Assembly (NCBI RefSeq): GCF_006539185.1
Contig: NZ_BJMN01000046.1
Coordinates: forward strand, 1-64,000
Reading direction: 5' to 3'
DNA: 64,000 nucleotides
Origin: Streptomyces gardneri
Lineage (GTDB): Bacteria; Actinomycetota; Actinomycetes; Streptomycetales; Streptomycetaceae
Shown: one piece after another, positions 19,216 through 26,438 of the stretch
Layout: each line of letters begins with the position of its first letter
Numbering within the stretch: the first letter of the stretch is position 1
The notes under the pieces: generated by a model
Seen by the model: only the letters and a program-made list of their open reading frames with translations
Told to the model about the DNA's origin: nothing
Database searches by the model: none
Position numbers and translations under genes: made by a program

Positions 19216-20063
19216 CCCCTCTCGTCACCCTCGCGGTCCTCGTCGCGGCCGTCACGCACGCGAGCTGGAACGCGATCGCGCACCACATCAAGGAGCAGTT
19301 GCTCTCCTTCACGCTGATATCCGGCGGCGGGGCGCTGATCGGCCTGGCCACGGCCCTCTTCGTACCGTTCCCGGCGGCCGGCGCCTGGCCGTACCTGATC
19401 GCCTCGGCGGTGCTCCACATCGGCTACTACGCCCTGCTCATGCGCTCGTTCACGCTCGGCGACTTCGGGCAGATGTACCCGATCGCCCGCGGTACGGCCC
19501 CGCTCGTGGTGACCGTCCTCGCGGCGGTCTTCCTCCACGAGGTGCCGGGCGGCTGGCAGTTGCTCGGGGTGGCGGTGGCCTGCGCGGGCCTGACGGGCCT
19601 CGCCCTCTGGGGCATCCGGGGCAAGGACGCCCGCCCTCAGTGGCCGGCGCTGGCCGCCGCGGGCGCCACGGGCCTGTCGATCGCGCTCTACACGGTCGTC
19701 GACGGCGTCGGCGTCCGCGCCTCCGGCACCCCGCTCGGCTACATCGCGTGGCTGATGATCCTCCAGGGCCTCGTGATCCCCGCGTACGCCCTGGGGAAGC
19801 GCCGGTCGGCCCTCGTCCCCCAGCTCCGCCCGTACGCGGCCCGGGGCCTCCTCGGTGCGGCGCTCTCGGTCTCGGCGTACGCCCTCGTTCTGTGGGCCCA
19901 GACGAAGGCCCCCCTGGCCCCGATCGCGGCGCTCCGCGAGTCCTCGATCATCGTGGGTGCGGCGATAGGCGCGCTCTTCTTCAAGGAACGCTTCGGCGGC
20001 CCGAGGATCGCGGCGGCGGGCCTGATGGTGCTCGGCATCGGCCTGATGCTCCAGGCGGGCTGA
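19212..20063 (+). CDS. EamA/DMT family transporter
   Basis: 283 aa with about ten transmembrane helices in two EamA repeats. The second half ends in the family-typical LAPIAALRESSIIVGAAIGA and KERFGGPRIAAAGLMVLG. Such drug/metabolite transporters export amino acids, nucleotides or related metabolites. GTG start overlaps the previous deacylase stop (GTGA). The last five codons fall inside a 17-bp tandem repeat that continues downstream. Confidence 0.9.
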   Translation: MTPLVTLAVLVAAVTHASWNAIAHHIKEQLLSFTLISGGGALIGLATALFVPFPAAGAWPYLIASAVLHIGYYALLMRSFTLGDFGQMYPIARGTAPLVVTVLAAVFLHEVPGGWQLLGVAVACAGLTGLALWGIRGKDARPQWPALAAAGATGLSIALYTVVDGVGVRASGTPLGYIAWLMILQGLVIPAYALGKRRSALVPQLRPYAARGLLGAALSVSAYALVLWAQTKAPLAPIAALRESSIIVGAAIGALFFKERFGGPRIAAAGLMVLGIGLMLQAG

Positions 20064-20114
20064 GGCTCCAGGCGGGCTGAGGCTCCGGGCGGGCCGAGGC
20101 TCCGGGCGGGCCGA
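20047..20114. repeat. Four tandem 17-bp units at the 3' end of the EamA gene
   Basis: Units at 20047, 20064, 20081 and 20098; consensus GGCTCCRGGCGGGCYGA. The first unit contains the transporter stop codon and the last two are identical. Short slippage-generated array. Confidence 0.85.
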
Positions 20115-20141
20115 CTGTGCCTCGGCTCGGATACGCGAGGC

Positions 20142-20432
20142 TCAGGCGCCGTCGACGGACTCGCCCGCGCCGTCGCAGGAGGCCCGGAAGAAGTCGGTCC
20201 GGATGCGGCGGAAGCCGGTGTGGCCGGTCTCCTCGGCGTGGGCCAGGCACCAGACGGCGGGCCCGCGCCCGTCGTCCGCCGCGCCGGAACCGTCGTGGCA
20301 GGTGGTGCACTCGGCCTCGGTGATCAGGCCGCTCCCGGACCGGTCGGCCCGTAACGCCCAGAGTTTCGGCCGCCGAGCCCCCCGGTGGTACGGCCCCGCC
20401 ATCCGACCGGCCGCGATTCCCTCACGACGCAT
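20142..20432 (-). CDS. Small hypothetical protein, DUF7848-like
   Basis: 96 aa from the ATG at 20432, chosen for GGAGGGGGAG just upstream; the frame opens at 20465. It contains AECTTCHDG, then WCLAHAEETGHTGFRR, a pattern I associate with short Streptomyces proteins often named DUF7848. Cys and His residues suggest zinc binding. Such proteins tend to lie near XRE/DUF397 regulators, but none is here. Function unknown. Confidence 0.65.
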   Translation of the reverse strand: MRREGIAAGRMAGPYHRGARRPKLWALRADRSGSGLITEAECTTCHDGSGAADDGRGPAVWCLAHAEETGHTGFRRIRTDFFRASCDGAGESVDGA

Positions 20433-20579
20433 CCGACTCCCCCTCCACGGCAAGCTCGCCCACACCAGCTTTCCCGGTCCGAGGCGGTCGCAGACACGCC
20501 ATTTGCCGGAGCGGGCGGCGACGGGTGGACCTCGCTGTGCAGTGTGCCGTGGGGCACTCGAGCGCTGCGGCGCTTCCCG

Positions 20580-20939
20580 TCAGTCCGCCGGGGCCGGAGG
20601 GACCACCCGGGGCGTCTGCGCGGACGGCCGGGGCATCGGAGGCTGTTCGGGGGCCGGGCGGTCGGTGGTGGTGGCCGGGGGGCGCGCGGGCTGCACCGGG
20701 GTGGGGTTCAGGCGGCTCTCGGGGAGCAGGGCCAGGAGGCACACCGCCGCCACGGCCGCCGCCACGGCCAGCGCGGCGAGGCCCCGGCCGTACAGGCCGC
20801 GGAGGGACCGGGCACGGCCCTGGGGTGGCGGCTCCCGGCGCAGGTCGTGGTGGGTGACCTGGGCCGCGCGGGCCGTCAGGGCCGCTCTGAGGCGGGCCTC
20901 GGTGGCGGCGTGGCGGTCTTCGGTGGGCGGGGTGGCCAT
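20580..20939 (-). CDS. One-TM protein, probable partner (anti-sigma) of the ECF sigma factor
   Basis: 119 aa: a cytoplasmic N-terminus with a helical region (RHAATEARLRAALTARAAQ), one transmembrane helix at about 54-72, and a Pro/Thr-rich external tail. Its ATG overlaps the stop of the sigma gene by one base (TGATG), the usual coupling of sigma/anti-sigma pairs. No HxxxCxxC zinc anti-sigma motif is visible, so assignment rests on position, size and topology. Confidence 0.65.
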   Translation of the reverse strand: MATPPTEDRHAATEARLRAALTARAAQVTHHDLRREPPPQGRARSLRGLYGRGLAALAVAAAVAAVCLLALLPESRLNPTPVQPARPPATTTDRPAPEQPPMPRPSAQTPRVVPPAPAD

Positions 20940-21553
20940 CAGGACGCCTCCAGTCTCTTCTCCAGGGCGTCCAGGGCGCGGCTCGCCGTGGACTTCACCG
21001 TGCCGCGCGAAAGGCCGAGCGTCCGCGCGATCTGCTCCTCGGTCAGCTCCGACCAGTAGCGCAGGACCAGTACCTCGCGCTGGCGGACGGTGAGTTGAGC
21101 CAGCGCGTCGAGGACGGCGCGGTGTTCCTCCGCCAGGAGGAGGCCCTCGTCCACCGGCGGGCTCGCCGGCTGGTGGGGCGGGGTGTAGCCGCGGGCCGTG
21201 CGGCGGCGGCGCAGGACCGAGCGGGCCGCGTTGACCACGGCGGTGTGCAGATACGCCCCCGGGTCCCGGAGGCCGTCCAGCGAGGTGCCGTACGCGCGGC
21301 ACACGGCCGCGAACGCGTCCTGGACGACGTCCTCGGCGGTGTGCAGGTCGTCGACCAGGAAGAGCGCGAGCCGCACCATGTCGAGCCGTCGCGCCCGGTA
21401 CAGCTCGGTCAGGCCGGGCGGCCGCTCGTCGGCGTACGGCGACGAGCGCACGCGGGGGCGGAGTTCCCGTACCACCGCGAGGTTCTCGGTACCGGACACG
21501 CGGGCGAGCAGGCGCGACCACCAGGGTGGCGCCGCTTGTATCGCGTACTGCAT
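20939..21553 (-). CDS. ECF RNA polymerase sigma factor, SigE-like
   Basis: 204 aa. Region 2 lies at LTELYRARRLDMVRLALFL with EDVVQDAFAAV; region 4 is LAQLTVRQREVLVLRY followed by the helix-turn-helix LTEEQIARTLGLSRGTVKS. A linker rich in Pro separates the two. Start chosen at ATG 21553; the frame is open to 21652. Coupled by a one-base overlap to a small membrane protein that probably sequesters it. An N-terminal segment of about 45 residues precedes region 2. Confidence 0.9.
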   Translation of the reverse strand: MQYAIQAAPPWWSRLLARVSGTENLAVVRELRPRVRSSPYADERPPGLTELYRARRLDMVRLALFLVDDLHTAEDVVQDAFAAVCRAYGTSLDGLRDPGAYLHTAVVNAARSVLRRRRTARGYTPPHQPASPPVDEGLLLAEEHRAVLDALAQLTVRQREVLVLRYWSELTEEQIARTLGLSRGTVKSTASRALDALEKRLEAS

Positions 21554-21586
21554 GGGCCTCGCTCGATCCGTTGCGGGAGGGGAAGG

Positions 21587-21620
21587 GGGCGGGCCGGCCC
21601 TGTGGAGGGCCGGCCCGCCC
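21587..21620 (-). terminator. Terminator after the Pro/Ala-rich secreted protein gene
   Basis: Perfect 15-bp stem GGGCGGGCCGGCCCT/AGGGCCGGCCCGCCC with a 4-base loop, 18 bases past the stop of the minus-strand gene ending at 21639. Confidence 0.75.
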
Positions 21621-21638
21621 TGACTCCGGGCTCCGGTG

Positions 21639-22070
21639 TTACTTCCCGGCACCCGCCGTGCCGGGGGCGATCACGCGGGGCGCGTTCTCGGCGGGGGCCG
21701 GGGCGGGGGCGGGCGTCCGCTCGGCCACCGGAGCGGGCTTCGCGGCGGCCGGGGCCGGCTTCACGGCCGGGGCGGGGGCAGCAGGCCGGGGCGTGCCCGG
21801 CTGCTTCACCGCCGGCGCAGGGGCCGGACGCGCCGTGCCCGGCTGCTTCACCGCCGGGGCCGGGGCGGGCCGGGCCGTGCCCGGCTTCACCACGGCCGGC
21901 TTCGGTGCCGGCTTCGGTGCCGCATCCTCGGCCGGGACGACCTTCGGCGCCGCGGGCTTCGGCTTCTCGCCGGAGTCGGCGACGGCCTGCGCGGCGAAGG
22001 CGCCGCCCAGGAGCAGTGCGGCGCCCGTGACCGCGCCCAGGATCCGGCGACGGCGAGAGGTGTGCTTCAT
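21639..22070 (-). CDS. Small secreted Pro/Ala-rich repeat protein
   Basis: 143 aa. Residues 1-31 are a signal peptide (KHTSRRRR then a hydrophobic core ending AQAVA). The mature chain is almost entirely Pro, Ala, Lys and Val, with near-exact repeats of VKQPGTARPAPAPA and shorter KPAP blocks. It resembles wall-spanning linkers or disordered surface proteins; no domain is seen. ATG start with GGAGAG upstream. It ends upstream of the sigma-factor gene and has its own terminator. Confidence 0.75.
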   Translation of the reverse strand: MKHTSRRRRILGAVTGAALLLGGAFAAQAVADSGEKPKPAAPKVVPAEDAAPKPAPKPAVVKPGTARPAPAPAVKQPGTARPAPAPAVKQPGTPRPAAPAPAVKPAPAAAKPAPVAERTPAPAPAPAENAPRVIAPGTAGAGK

Positions 22071-22184
22071 GGGGCTCTCCAGGTGAGGAGGTGGGACAGG
22101 ACGTGAAGGGCGCCTTCAACCCACCAGACGTGTGGCACCTCCCGGGGTTGCGTCCCGGTTCCGGAAATTTCCGCGGCGGCTTCC

Positions 22185-22982
22185 TCAGTCCGCCAGGACC
22201 TCCGCGAAGTGCGTGTTCACCGCCAGCAGGCCGCCGTCGACCCGCAGGACCGTGCCCGTGATCCAGGACGCGTCCCGCGACGCGAGGAACGCGACGGCGG
22301 CGGCCACGTCCTCCGGAGTGCCGACGCGGCCCAGCGGGTAGACCCGGTCCGCCAGTGCGGCGAGTTCGGCCTCCCTGCCCGCCCAGCCCGTCGTCGCGAT
22401 CGTCCCCGGGTTGATCTGGTTGACGCGGACACCGCGTGGCGCCGCGTCGCCCGCCAGCGTCCGGGTCAGCGAGGTGAGGCCCGCCTTGGCCGCGCTGTAG
22501 GCGTGACTGCCGAAGTCCGCCTCGGCGTTGACCGAGCCGATCATGACGATCGCCCCGCGCCCGCCCGCCGCCGCGAGGTGCGGCAGCGCGGCCCGGGAGC
22601 AGCGGACCGCGCCCATCAGCGTCACGTCGAGCTGGCCCGCCCAGCCCCCGTCCGGCTCGTCCTCGAAGCGGTCCGGGTCGGGGGCGACGGGGGCGAGGGC
22701 GTTGTTGACGAGGACGTCGAGGCCGCCGAAGGTCTCCACCGCGTACGCGACGGCCGCCTCCACCGAGTCCCGGTCGCCGACGTCGCAGCGCAGGGCCACC
22801 GCCCCGGGCAGTTCGGCGGCGGTCCGTGCGGCCTCGTCCTCGTCGATGTCCGTGACCAGCACCCGCGCGCCCTCGGCCGCGAGCCGGCGTGCGGTGGCCG
22901 CGCCGATGCCGCGCGCCGCGCCCGTGATCAGTACCGCGTATTCGTCGAAGCGTGCCGGGAGTTCACCGAGTCTGAGTTCCAT
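22185..22982 (-). CDS. SDR family oxidoreductase
   Basis: 265 aa Rossmann-fold enzyme. Cofactor motif ITGAARGIGAATARRL near residue 19, NNALAP in place of NNAG, catalytic Ser in MIGSVNAEADF and YSAAK. The C-terminal VAFLASRDASWITGTVLRVDGG is typical of classical NAD(P)-dependent SDRs. Substrate unknown. Divergent from the 2OG-dioxygenase gene with 155 bases between them. Confidence 0.9.
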   Translation of the reverse strand: MELRLGELPARFDEYAVLITGAARGIGAATARRLAAEGARVLVTDIDEDEAARTAAELPGAVALRCDVGDRDSVEAAVAYAVETFGGLDVLVNNALAPVAPDPDRFEDEPDGGWAGQLDVTLMGAVRCSRAALPHLAAAGGRGAIVMIGSVNAEADFGSHAYSAAKAGLTSLTRTLAGDAAPRGVRVNQINPGTIATTGWAGREAELAALADRVYPLGRVGTPEDVAAAVAFLASRDASWITGTVLRVDGGLLAVNTHFAEVLAD

Positions 22983-23070
22983 GGGCGGTTCCTACCCCTC
23001 ACGTCATACGGTCGCAACATTCCCTTCATGAAAAGCGGACTCCCGACAATTCGGCCACGACCGAAAGGCT

Positions 23071-23100
23071 TTGACATGCACCCGCCGCAAATACCACGAT
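23071..23100 (+). promoter_or_regulatory. Promoter of the dioxygenase gene
   Basis: A consensus -35 TTGACA (23071-23076), 18-base spacer and CACGAT (23095-23100). Predicted transcription start is about 30 bases before the ATG. The surrounding intergenic DNA is noticeably more AT-rich than the coding sequence. Confidence 0.5.
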
Positions 23101-23137
23101 CGACTTCGCCGATGATCACTTGGACACAGGGGGAACA

Positions 23138-23878
23138 ATGTCTTCGTCGTACGCGTCCGGAGTAGAGGAAATATGCGAGTCGCTTTCCTCCCGGAGCTTT
23201 GACCTCCGCTCCGGCGAAAAGGTCAAGGAACTTCTCCTCCAGCGGTCCGGGGCCGCGCTCGACGACCTGGAGCCCTTCCGCGAGAGCTGGGGCCGGATGC
23301 CGCTCGACAGCTACATGGCGGACGGCGGGCGCTACCGCCGCCGCCGGCACGCCACGCTCAGCGCGCCCCGGTCGAGCGCCGACTACCGCGTCGAGGCCCA
23401 CCAGCCGCACTACCAGGGGCTCGACTACAACACCCTCAACGGCGGTGTCGCCCGGCACTACGAGCCCTTCGAGGACGCGTCGCTGCACGGTGCCACGATG
23501 AGCAGCCTGGTCACCCTGGGCTGCGACATCTTCGGCCGGCTCGCCCCGTACTCCGCGTGGCACATCGAGGCCCACCAGTTCCGCATCGAGGTCGACGGCG
23601 AAGAGGTCGGTCTGCCCACGCCCGAGGGCGTCCACCGCGACGGCGTCACCTTCGTCCTGATGGCGATGATCGGCCGCTCCAACGCCACCGGCGGCGAGAG
23701 CACCGTCTTCAACCTGGACAAGCAGCCGGTGGAGAAGTTCGCCCTCACCGACCCCCTCGACCTGGCGCTCGTCAACGACGAGCGGGTCTACCACGGCGTC
23801 TCGCCGATCGAGCGGATCGATTCCTCCACCCCGGCCTCGCGTGACGTGCTGGTCGTGACCTACCGTCACAAGCCCTGA
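23138..23878 (+). CDS. 2-oxoglutarate/Fe(II) dioxygenase, L-isoleucine-4-hydroxylase-like (PF10014 type)
   Basis: 246 aa from ATG 23138, behind AGGGGG. The Fe(II) facial triad reads H166-x-D168 in VHRDGVTFV and H219 in RVYHGVSPI; R235 (SRDVLVVTYR) is a candidate 2OG anchor. Overall length and the 51-residue gap between Asp and distal His match the Bacillus IDO family that hydroxylates free L-isoleucine, leucine or methionine. The next gene in the same direction is a LysE amino-acid exporter. Function as a free amino-acid hydroxylase is an inference from family and context. A hairpin lies between the two genes. Confidence 0.82.
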   Translation: MSSSYASGVEEICESLSSRSFDLRSGEKVKELLLQRSGAALDDLEPFRESWGRMPLDSYMADGGRYRRRRHATLSAPRSSADYRVEAHQPHYQGLDYNTLNGGVARHYEPFEDASLHGATMSSLVTLGCDIFGRLAPYSAWHIEAHQFRIEVDGEEVGLPTPEGVHRDGVTFVLMAMIGRSNATGGESTVFNLDKQPVEKFALTDPLDLALVNDERVYHGVSPIERIDSSTPASRDVLVVTYRHKP

Positions 23879-23886
23879 TGTACGGA

Positions 23887-23943
23887 GGGGGTGCGGGGGT
23901 GCCCGCCGCGGCGAGTCCGCCACGGCGAGACCCCCGCGCCCCC
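23887..23943 (+). terminator. Hairpin between the dioxygenase and LysE genes
   Basis: Outer arms GGGGGTGCGGGGGT (23887-23900) and ACCCCCGCGCCCCC (23930-23943) pair over 14 bp with one G-U, enclosing a smaller GC hairpin. It could terminate or attenuate transcription before lysE. Confidence 0.5.
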
Positions 23944-23990
23944 ACCGCCGCGTGAACGAGTGAGAAGAAGACGGGAAAACGGGTCAGCAA

Positions 23991-24608
23991 ATGGGTCAGC
24001 TCATCGCCGTGGCGGTCATCACTGTTCTGGCTGTCATCAGCCCCGGCGCGGACTTCGCGATGACCGTCCGCAACAGTTATCTGTACGGGCGCACCGCGGG
24101 AGTTCTCGCGGCCGTCGGAATTGCCCTGGGCGTTCTCGTCCACGTCACCTACACGATGCTGGGCGTGGGACTTCTGGTTTCCAGGAGTCCGATGCTTTTC
24201 ACCGCGATGAAACTGATCGGCGCCGCGTATCTCGTGTACATCGGGTACAAGACGTTCGTCACCAAGACCCAGGTGGACATCGACCTGTCGAGCGACGGCG
24301 GCCTGTCGAAGGCGGGCGCGCTGCGCACCGGATTCCTGACGAACGCGCTCAACCCGAAGACGATGCTGTTCGTGCTGAGCACGTACACGCAGGTCGTCAG
24401 CGCCGACACCCCCGTCTTCCAGCAGGTCGGCTACGGCCTCTTCATGTCGTTCGCCCACCTGGTCTGGTTCGCGCTGGCCGCGCTCCTCTTCTCCAACCAG
24501 AGCCTGCGGGCCCGCCTGCTGCAGCGCCAGAGCGTGCTCAACAAGGTCATCGGCACCGTGCTCGTCGGCCTGGGAATGGTGCTCGCGCTGACGCCCACCA
24601 TGGCGTGA
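23991..24608 (+). CDS. LysE family amino-acid exporter
   Basis: 205 aa, six predicted helices. VISPGADFAMTVRNS near the N-terminus and GAAYLVYIGYKTF, TGFLTNALNPKTMLF are LysE/RhtB hallmarks. The family exports amino acids such as lysine, homoserine or threonine, usually using the proton gradient. It follows an isoleucine-hydroxylase-like gene, so a hydroxy-amino acid is a reasonable candidate substrate. ATG start; ribosome binding site is weak. Several codons at the 5' end end in A or T, unusual for this chromosome. Confidence 0.87.
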   Translation: MGQLIAVAVITVLAVISPGADFAMTVRNSYLYGRTAGVLAAVGIALGVLVHVTYTMLGVGLLVSRSPMLFTAMKLIGAAYLVYIGYKTFVTKTQVDIDLSSDGGLSKAGALRTGFLTNALNPKTMLFVLSTYTQVVSADTPVFQQVGYGLFMSFAHLVWFALAALLFSNQSLRARLLQRQSVLNKVIGTVLVGLGMVLALTPTMA

Positions 24609-24609
24609 C

Positions 24610-24626
24610 GCCGGACAGGCCCTAGG
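24610..24626. repeat. Dispersed intergenic motif, copy B
   Basis: GCCGGACAGGCCCTAGG in the 21-base gap between two convergent genes; shares CAGGCCCTAG with copies at 7194-7216 and 37338-37361. Confidence 0.4.
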
Positions 24627-24629
24627 ACG

Positions 24630-25115
24630 TCAGTCGGTCGAGACCCGCTCCACGCGCGGCTCCGCGATCGACCGGTAGTCCGCGCTGGAGAGGGCGATCG
24701 AGCGGTCGAGCCGGGCGGCGTTGAAGTAGAACTCCGGGTGCGTCAGGAGGTCCGGGTCGACGAACAGCTCCAGGCGCTCGTCGAAGGAGAACGGCAGGAT
24801 CGTGCCGCTCTCCGAGCCCGCGAGCTCCTCCGCGATCTCCGGGGAGGCGAAGGAGACGTAGGTGCCGCCGTACAGCGCCTTCACGGCCGCGAGGTCGATC
24901 CGCTTGTCACCCGGGACGACGACCAGCGCGAACCGCTTCTCCTTCTTGCCGATCTTGACCATCGCGATGATGCACTTGGCCGCCTGGGCGAGTTCGTGCC
25001 CCCGCAGGGCGCTGACCGCCTCGGTGGCGCCCTCGGGCGCGTGCTCGATCACCCGGTAGGCGGCACCGCGCTCGTCGAGCAGGGCGACCAGCTTCTCGTA
25101 CGTTTCCTGGGACAT
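24630..25115 (-). CDS. YbaK/prolyl-tRNA deacylase family protein (second of two)
   Basis: 161 aa. YRVIEHAPEGATEAVSALRGHE is the ProX/PrdX-type N-terminal motif, followed by QAAKCIIAMVKIG with the conserved Lys and FVDPDLLTHPEFYFNAARLD near the end. These domains deacylate misacylated tRNA such as Ala-tRNA(Pro). ATG at 25115 with GGAGAG. Convergent with lysE, 21 bases apart. Belongs to a different subgroup from the gene at 18736. Confidence 0.87.
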   Translation of the reverse strand: MSQETYEKLVALLDERGAAYRVIEHAPEGATEAVSALRGHELAQAAKCIIAMVKIGKKEKRFALVVVPGDKRIDLAAVKALYGGTYVSFASPEIAEELAGSESGTILPFSFDERLELFVDPDLLTHPEFYFNAARLDRSIALSSADYRSIAEPRVERVSTD

Positions 25116-25173
25116 TGCGCTCTCTCCTGTTGCAACCTGTGTACGTGTACGGCGAATTGACCCTACTGCCCGG

Positions 25174-26163
25174 TCAGCGGACCACCGGCGCCCCGCGCGC
25201 GTGGTCCAGGTGCCTCAGCAGCACCACGCCCGGGCGGTCCAGTTCGTAGAGCACGCGCACGCCCGCCCTGCGCCGCCGCACCACGCCCGCGGCGAGCAGC
25301 GCCGCGAGGTGCTGCGAGACGGTGCTCGGGGCGAGCCCGAGGGCCGTCGCGAGGTCCGACGTGGTCGTGGGCGTCACGAGGGCCCGGACGACACCGGCCC
25401 GGCTGCGGCCGATCAGGATCTCCAGCCGGTCGCCGCGCGCGGGCGCGTCGGTGCGCCGCGCGGGCGGCGCCTCCCCGACGAGGACGGCGGACCCTTCGAC
25501 CGGGTAGGACAGCGCGGCCTCGGAGCCGTCCGGGGCCGAGGTGAAGAAGGGCGTGCCCCGGCCGAACAGCAGGGGCACGAGCACGAGTCGGGAGACGCCC
25601 GACACGGCCATGACGCCGGGCACCGCGACCCCGCCGGGCACCGCGATCCCGCCCACCGCGTCAAGCAGCGCCTCCGGGCCCTGGGTGGCCAGCGTGCGGG
25701 CGCGGCGCAGGACGTCCTCCTCCGTCGCCGCCCGCGCGGTCGCCGCGTGCGGGGCGAGCGCGGCCTGCCAGTACCTCGGCAGGAAGGCGCGGAGTTCGGC
25801 GAGGCGCGCCACGGGGTCCGCGTACAGCGGGCGGACCTCGGCGGGCACGCCCTGCGGGAAGCGCTGTTCGAGCTCCGCGCGGACCCGGGACGGGCAGACC
25901 GCCGCCAGGGTCGCGAGCTCCTCGCTCAGGTCCGGTCCGTCCGAGGCCGGGACGGCGAGGAGGAACGGCGGCAGGCTCCCGCCACCGGTCCGGAAGAGGT
26001 GGACGAGCCAGCCCGGGATGGTCATGTCCGAGCGGCTCAGCGAACGGCGGGCGACCTTGGCCCAGTTGGCGTACGGCCAGGGCACGAGGCCCCGGTGCGC
26101 CGCGAGCAGGCCGATGCTGCCGTAGATCTCCCAGAGCCGGCTGCTCGCGATCCGCAGCGCCAC
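25174..26163 (-). CDS. ArsR/SmtB-like transcriptional regulator with a long N-terminal effector region
   Basis: 329 aa from the GTG at 26163. The DNA-binding winged helix is at the C-terminus: TPTTTSDLATALGLAPSTVSQHLAALLAAGVVRRRRAGVRVLYELD. The N-terminal 230 residues resemble the DUF5937-type region of a large Streptomyces ArsR subgroup (RLWEIYGSIGLLAAH). No cysteine metal site is visible, so it is probably not a metal sensor. Start is uncertain: GTG codons at 26271 and 26325 are also in frame, the first behind a G-rich stretch; I chose the one where homology should begin. Confidence 0.8.
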   Translation of the reverse strand: MALRIASSRLWEIYGSIGLLAAHRGLVPWPYANWAKVARRSLSRSDMTIPGWLVHLFRTGGGSLPPFLLAVPASDGPDLSEELATLAAVCPSRVRAELEQRFPQGVPAEVRPLYADPVARLAELRAFLPRYWQAALAPHAATARAATEEDVLRRARTLATQGPEALLDAVGGIAVPGGVAVPGVMAVSGVSRLVLVPLLFGRGTPFFTSAPDGSEAALSYPVEGSAVLVGEAPPARRTDAPARGDRLEILIGRSRAGVVRALVTPTTTSDLATALGLAPSTVSQHLAALLAAGVVRRRRAGVRVLYELDRPGVVLLRHLDHARGAPVVR

Positions 26164-26438
26164 GTGGTCGGCCGGTGGCGCGGGCCGGGACGGCCGCGGT
26201 GTCGTTCGCGGTGTTCGTGTCGTTCCGAAGGTTCTCGCTGGTCGCGACGCTCGCGACGGAATCCCGCTCACTCGTGCCCCCCGTGCCGCCCATTGGTCAG
26301 TGGGCTCGCACACGGTACTGGCCACGCACCCCCGCGCCCGCCGGTCAACGGCGCAGAATGTCAGGTCAGTTCAGGCCGGTTTCGGCCCTTGACCGGTTCA
26401 GGTCGGGTCGGGTCCCTCCGATGCGGGTCCGGTCGGGG

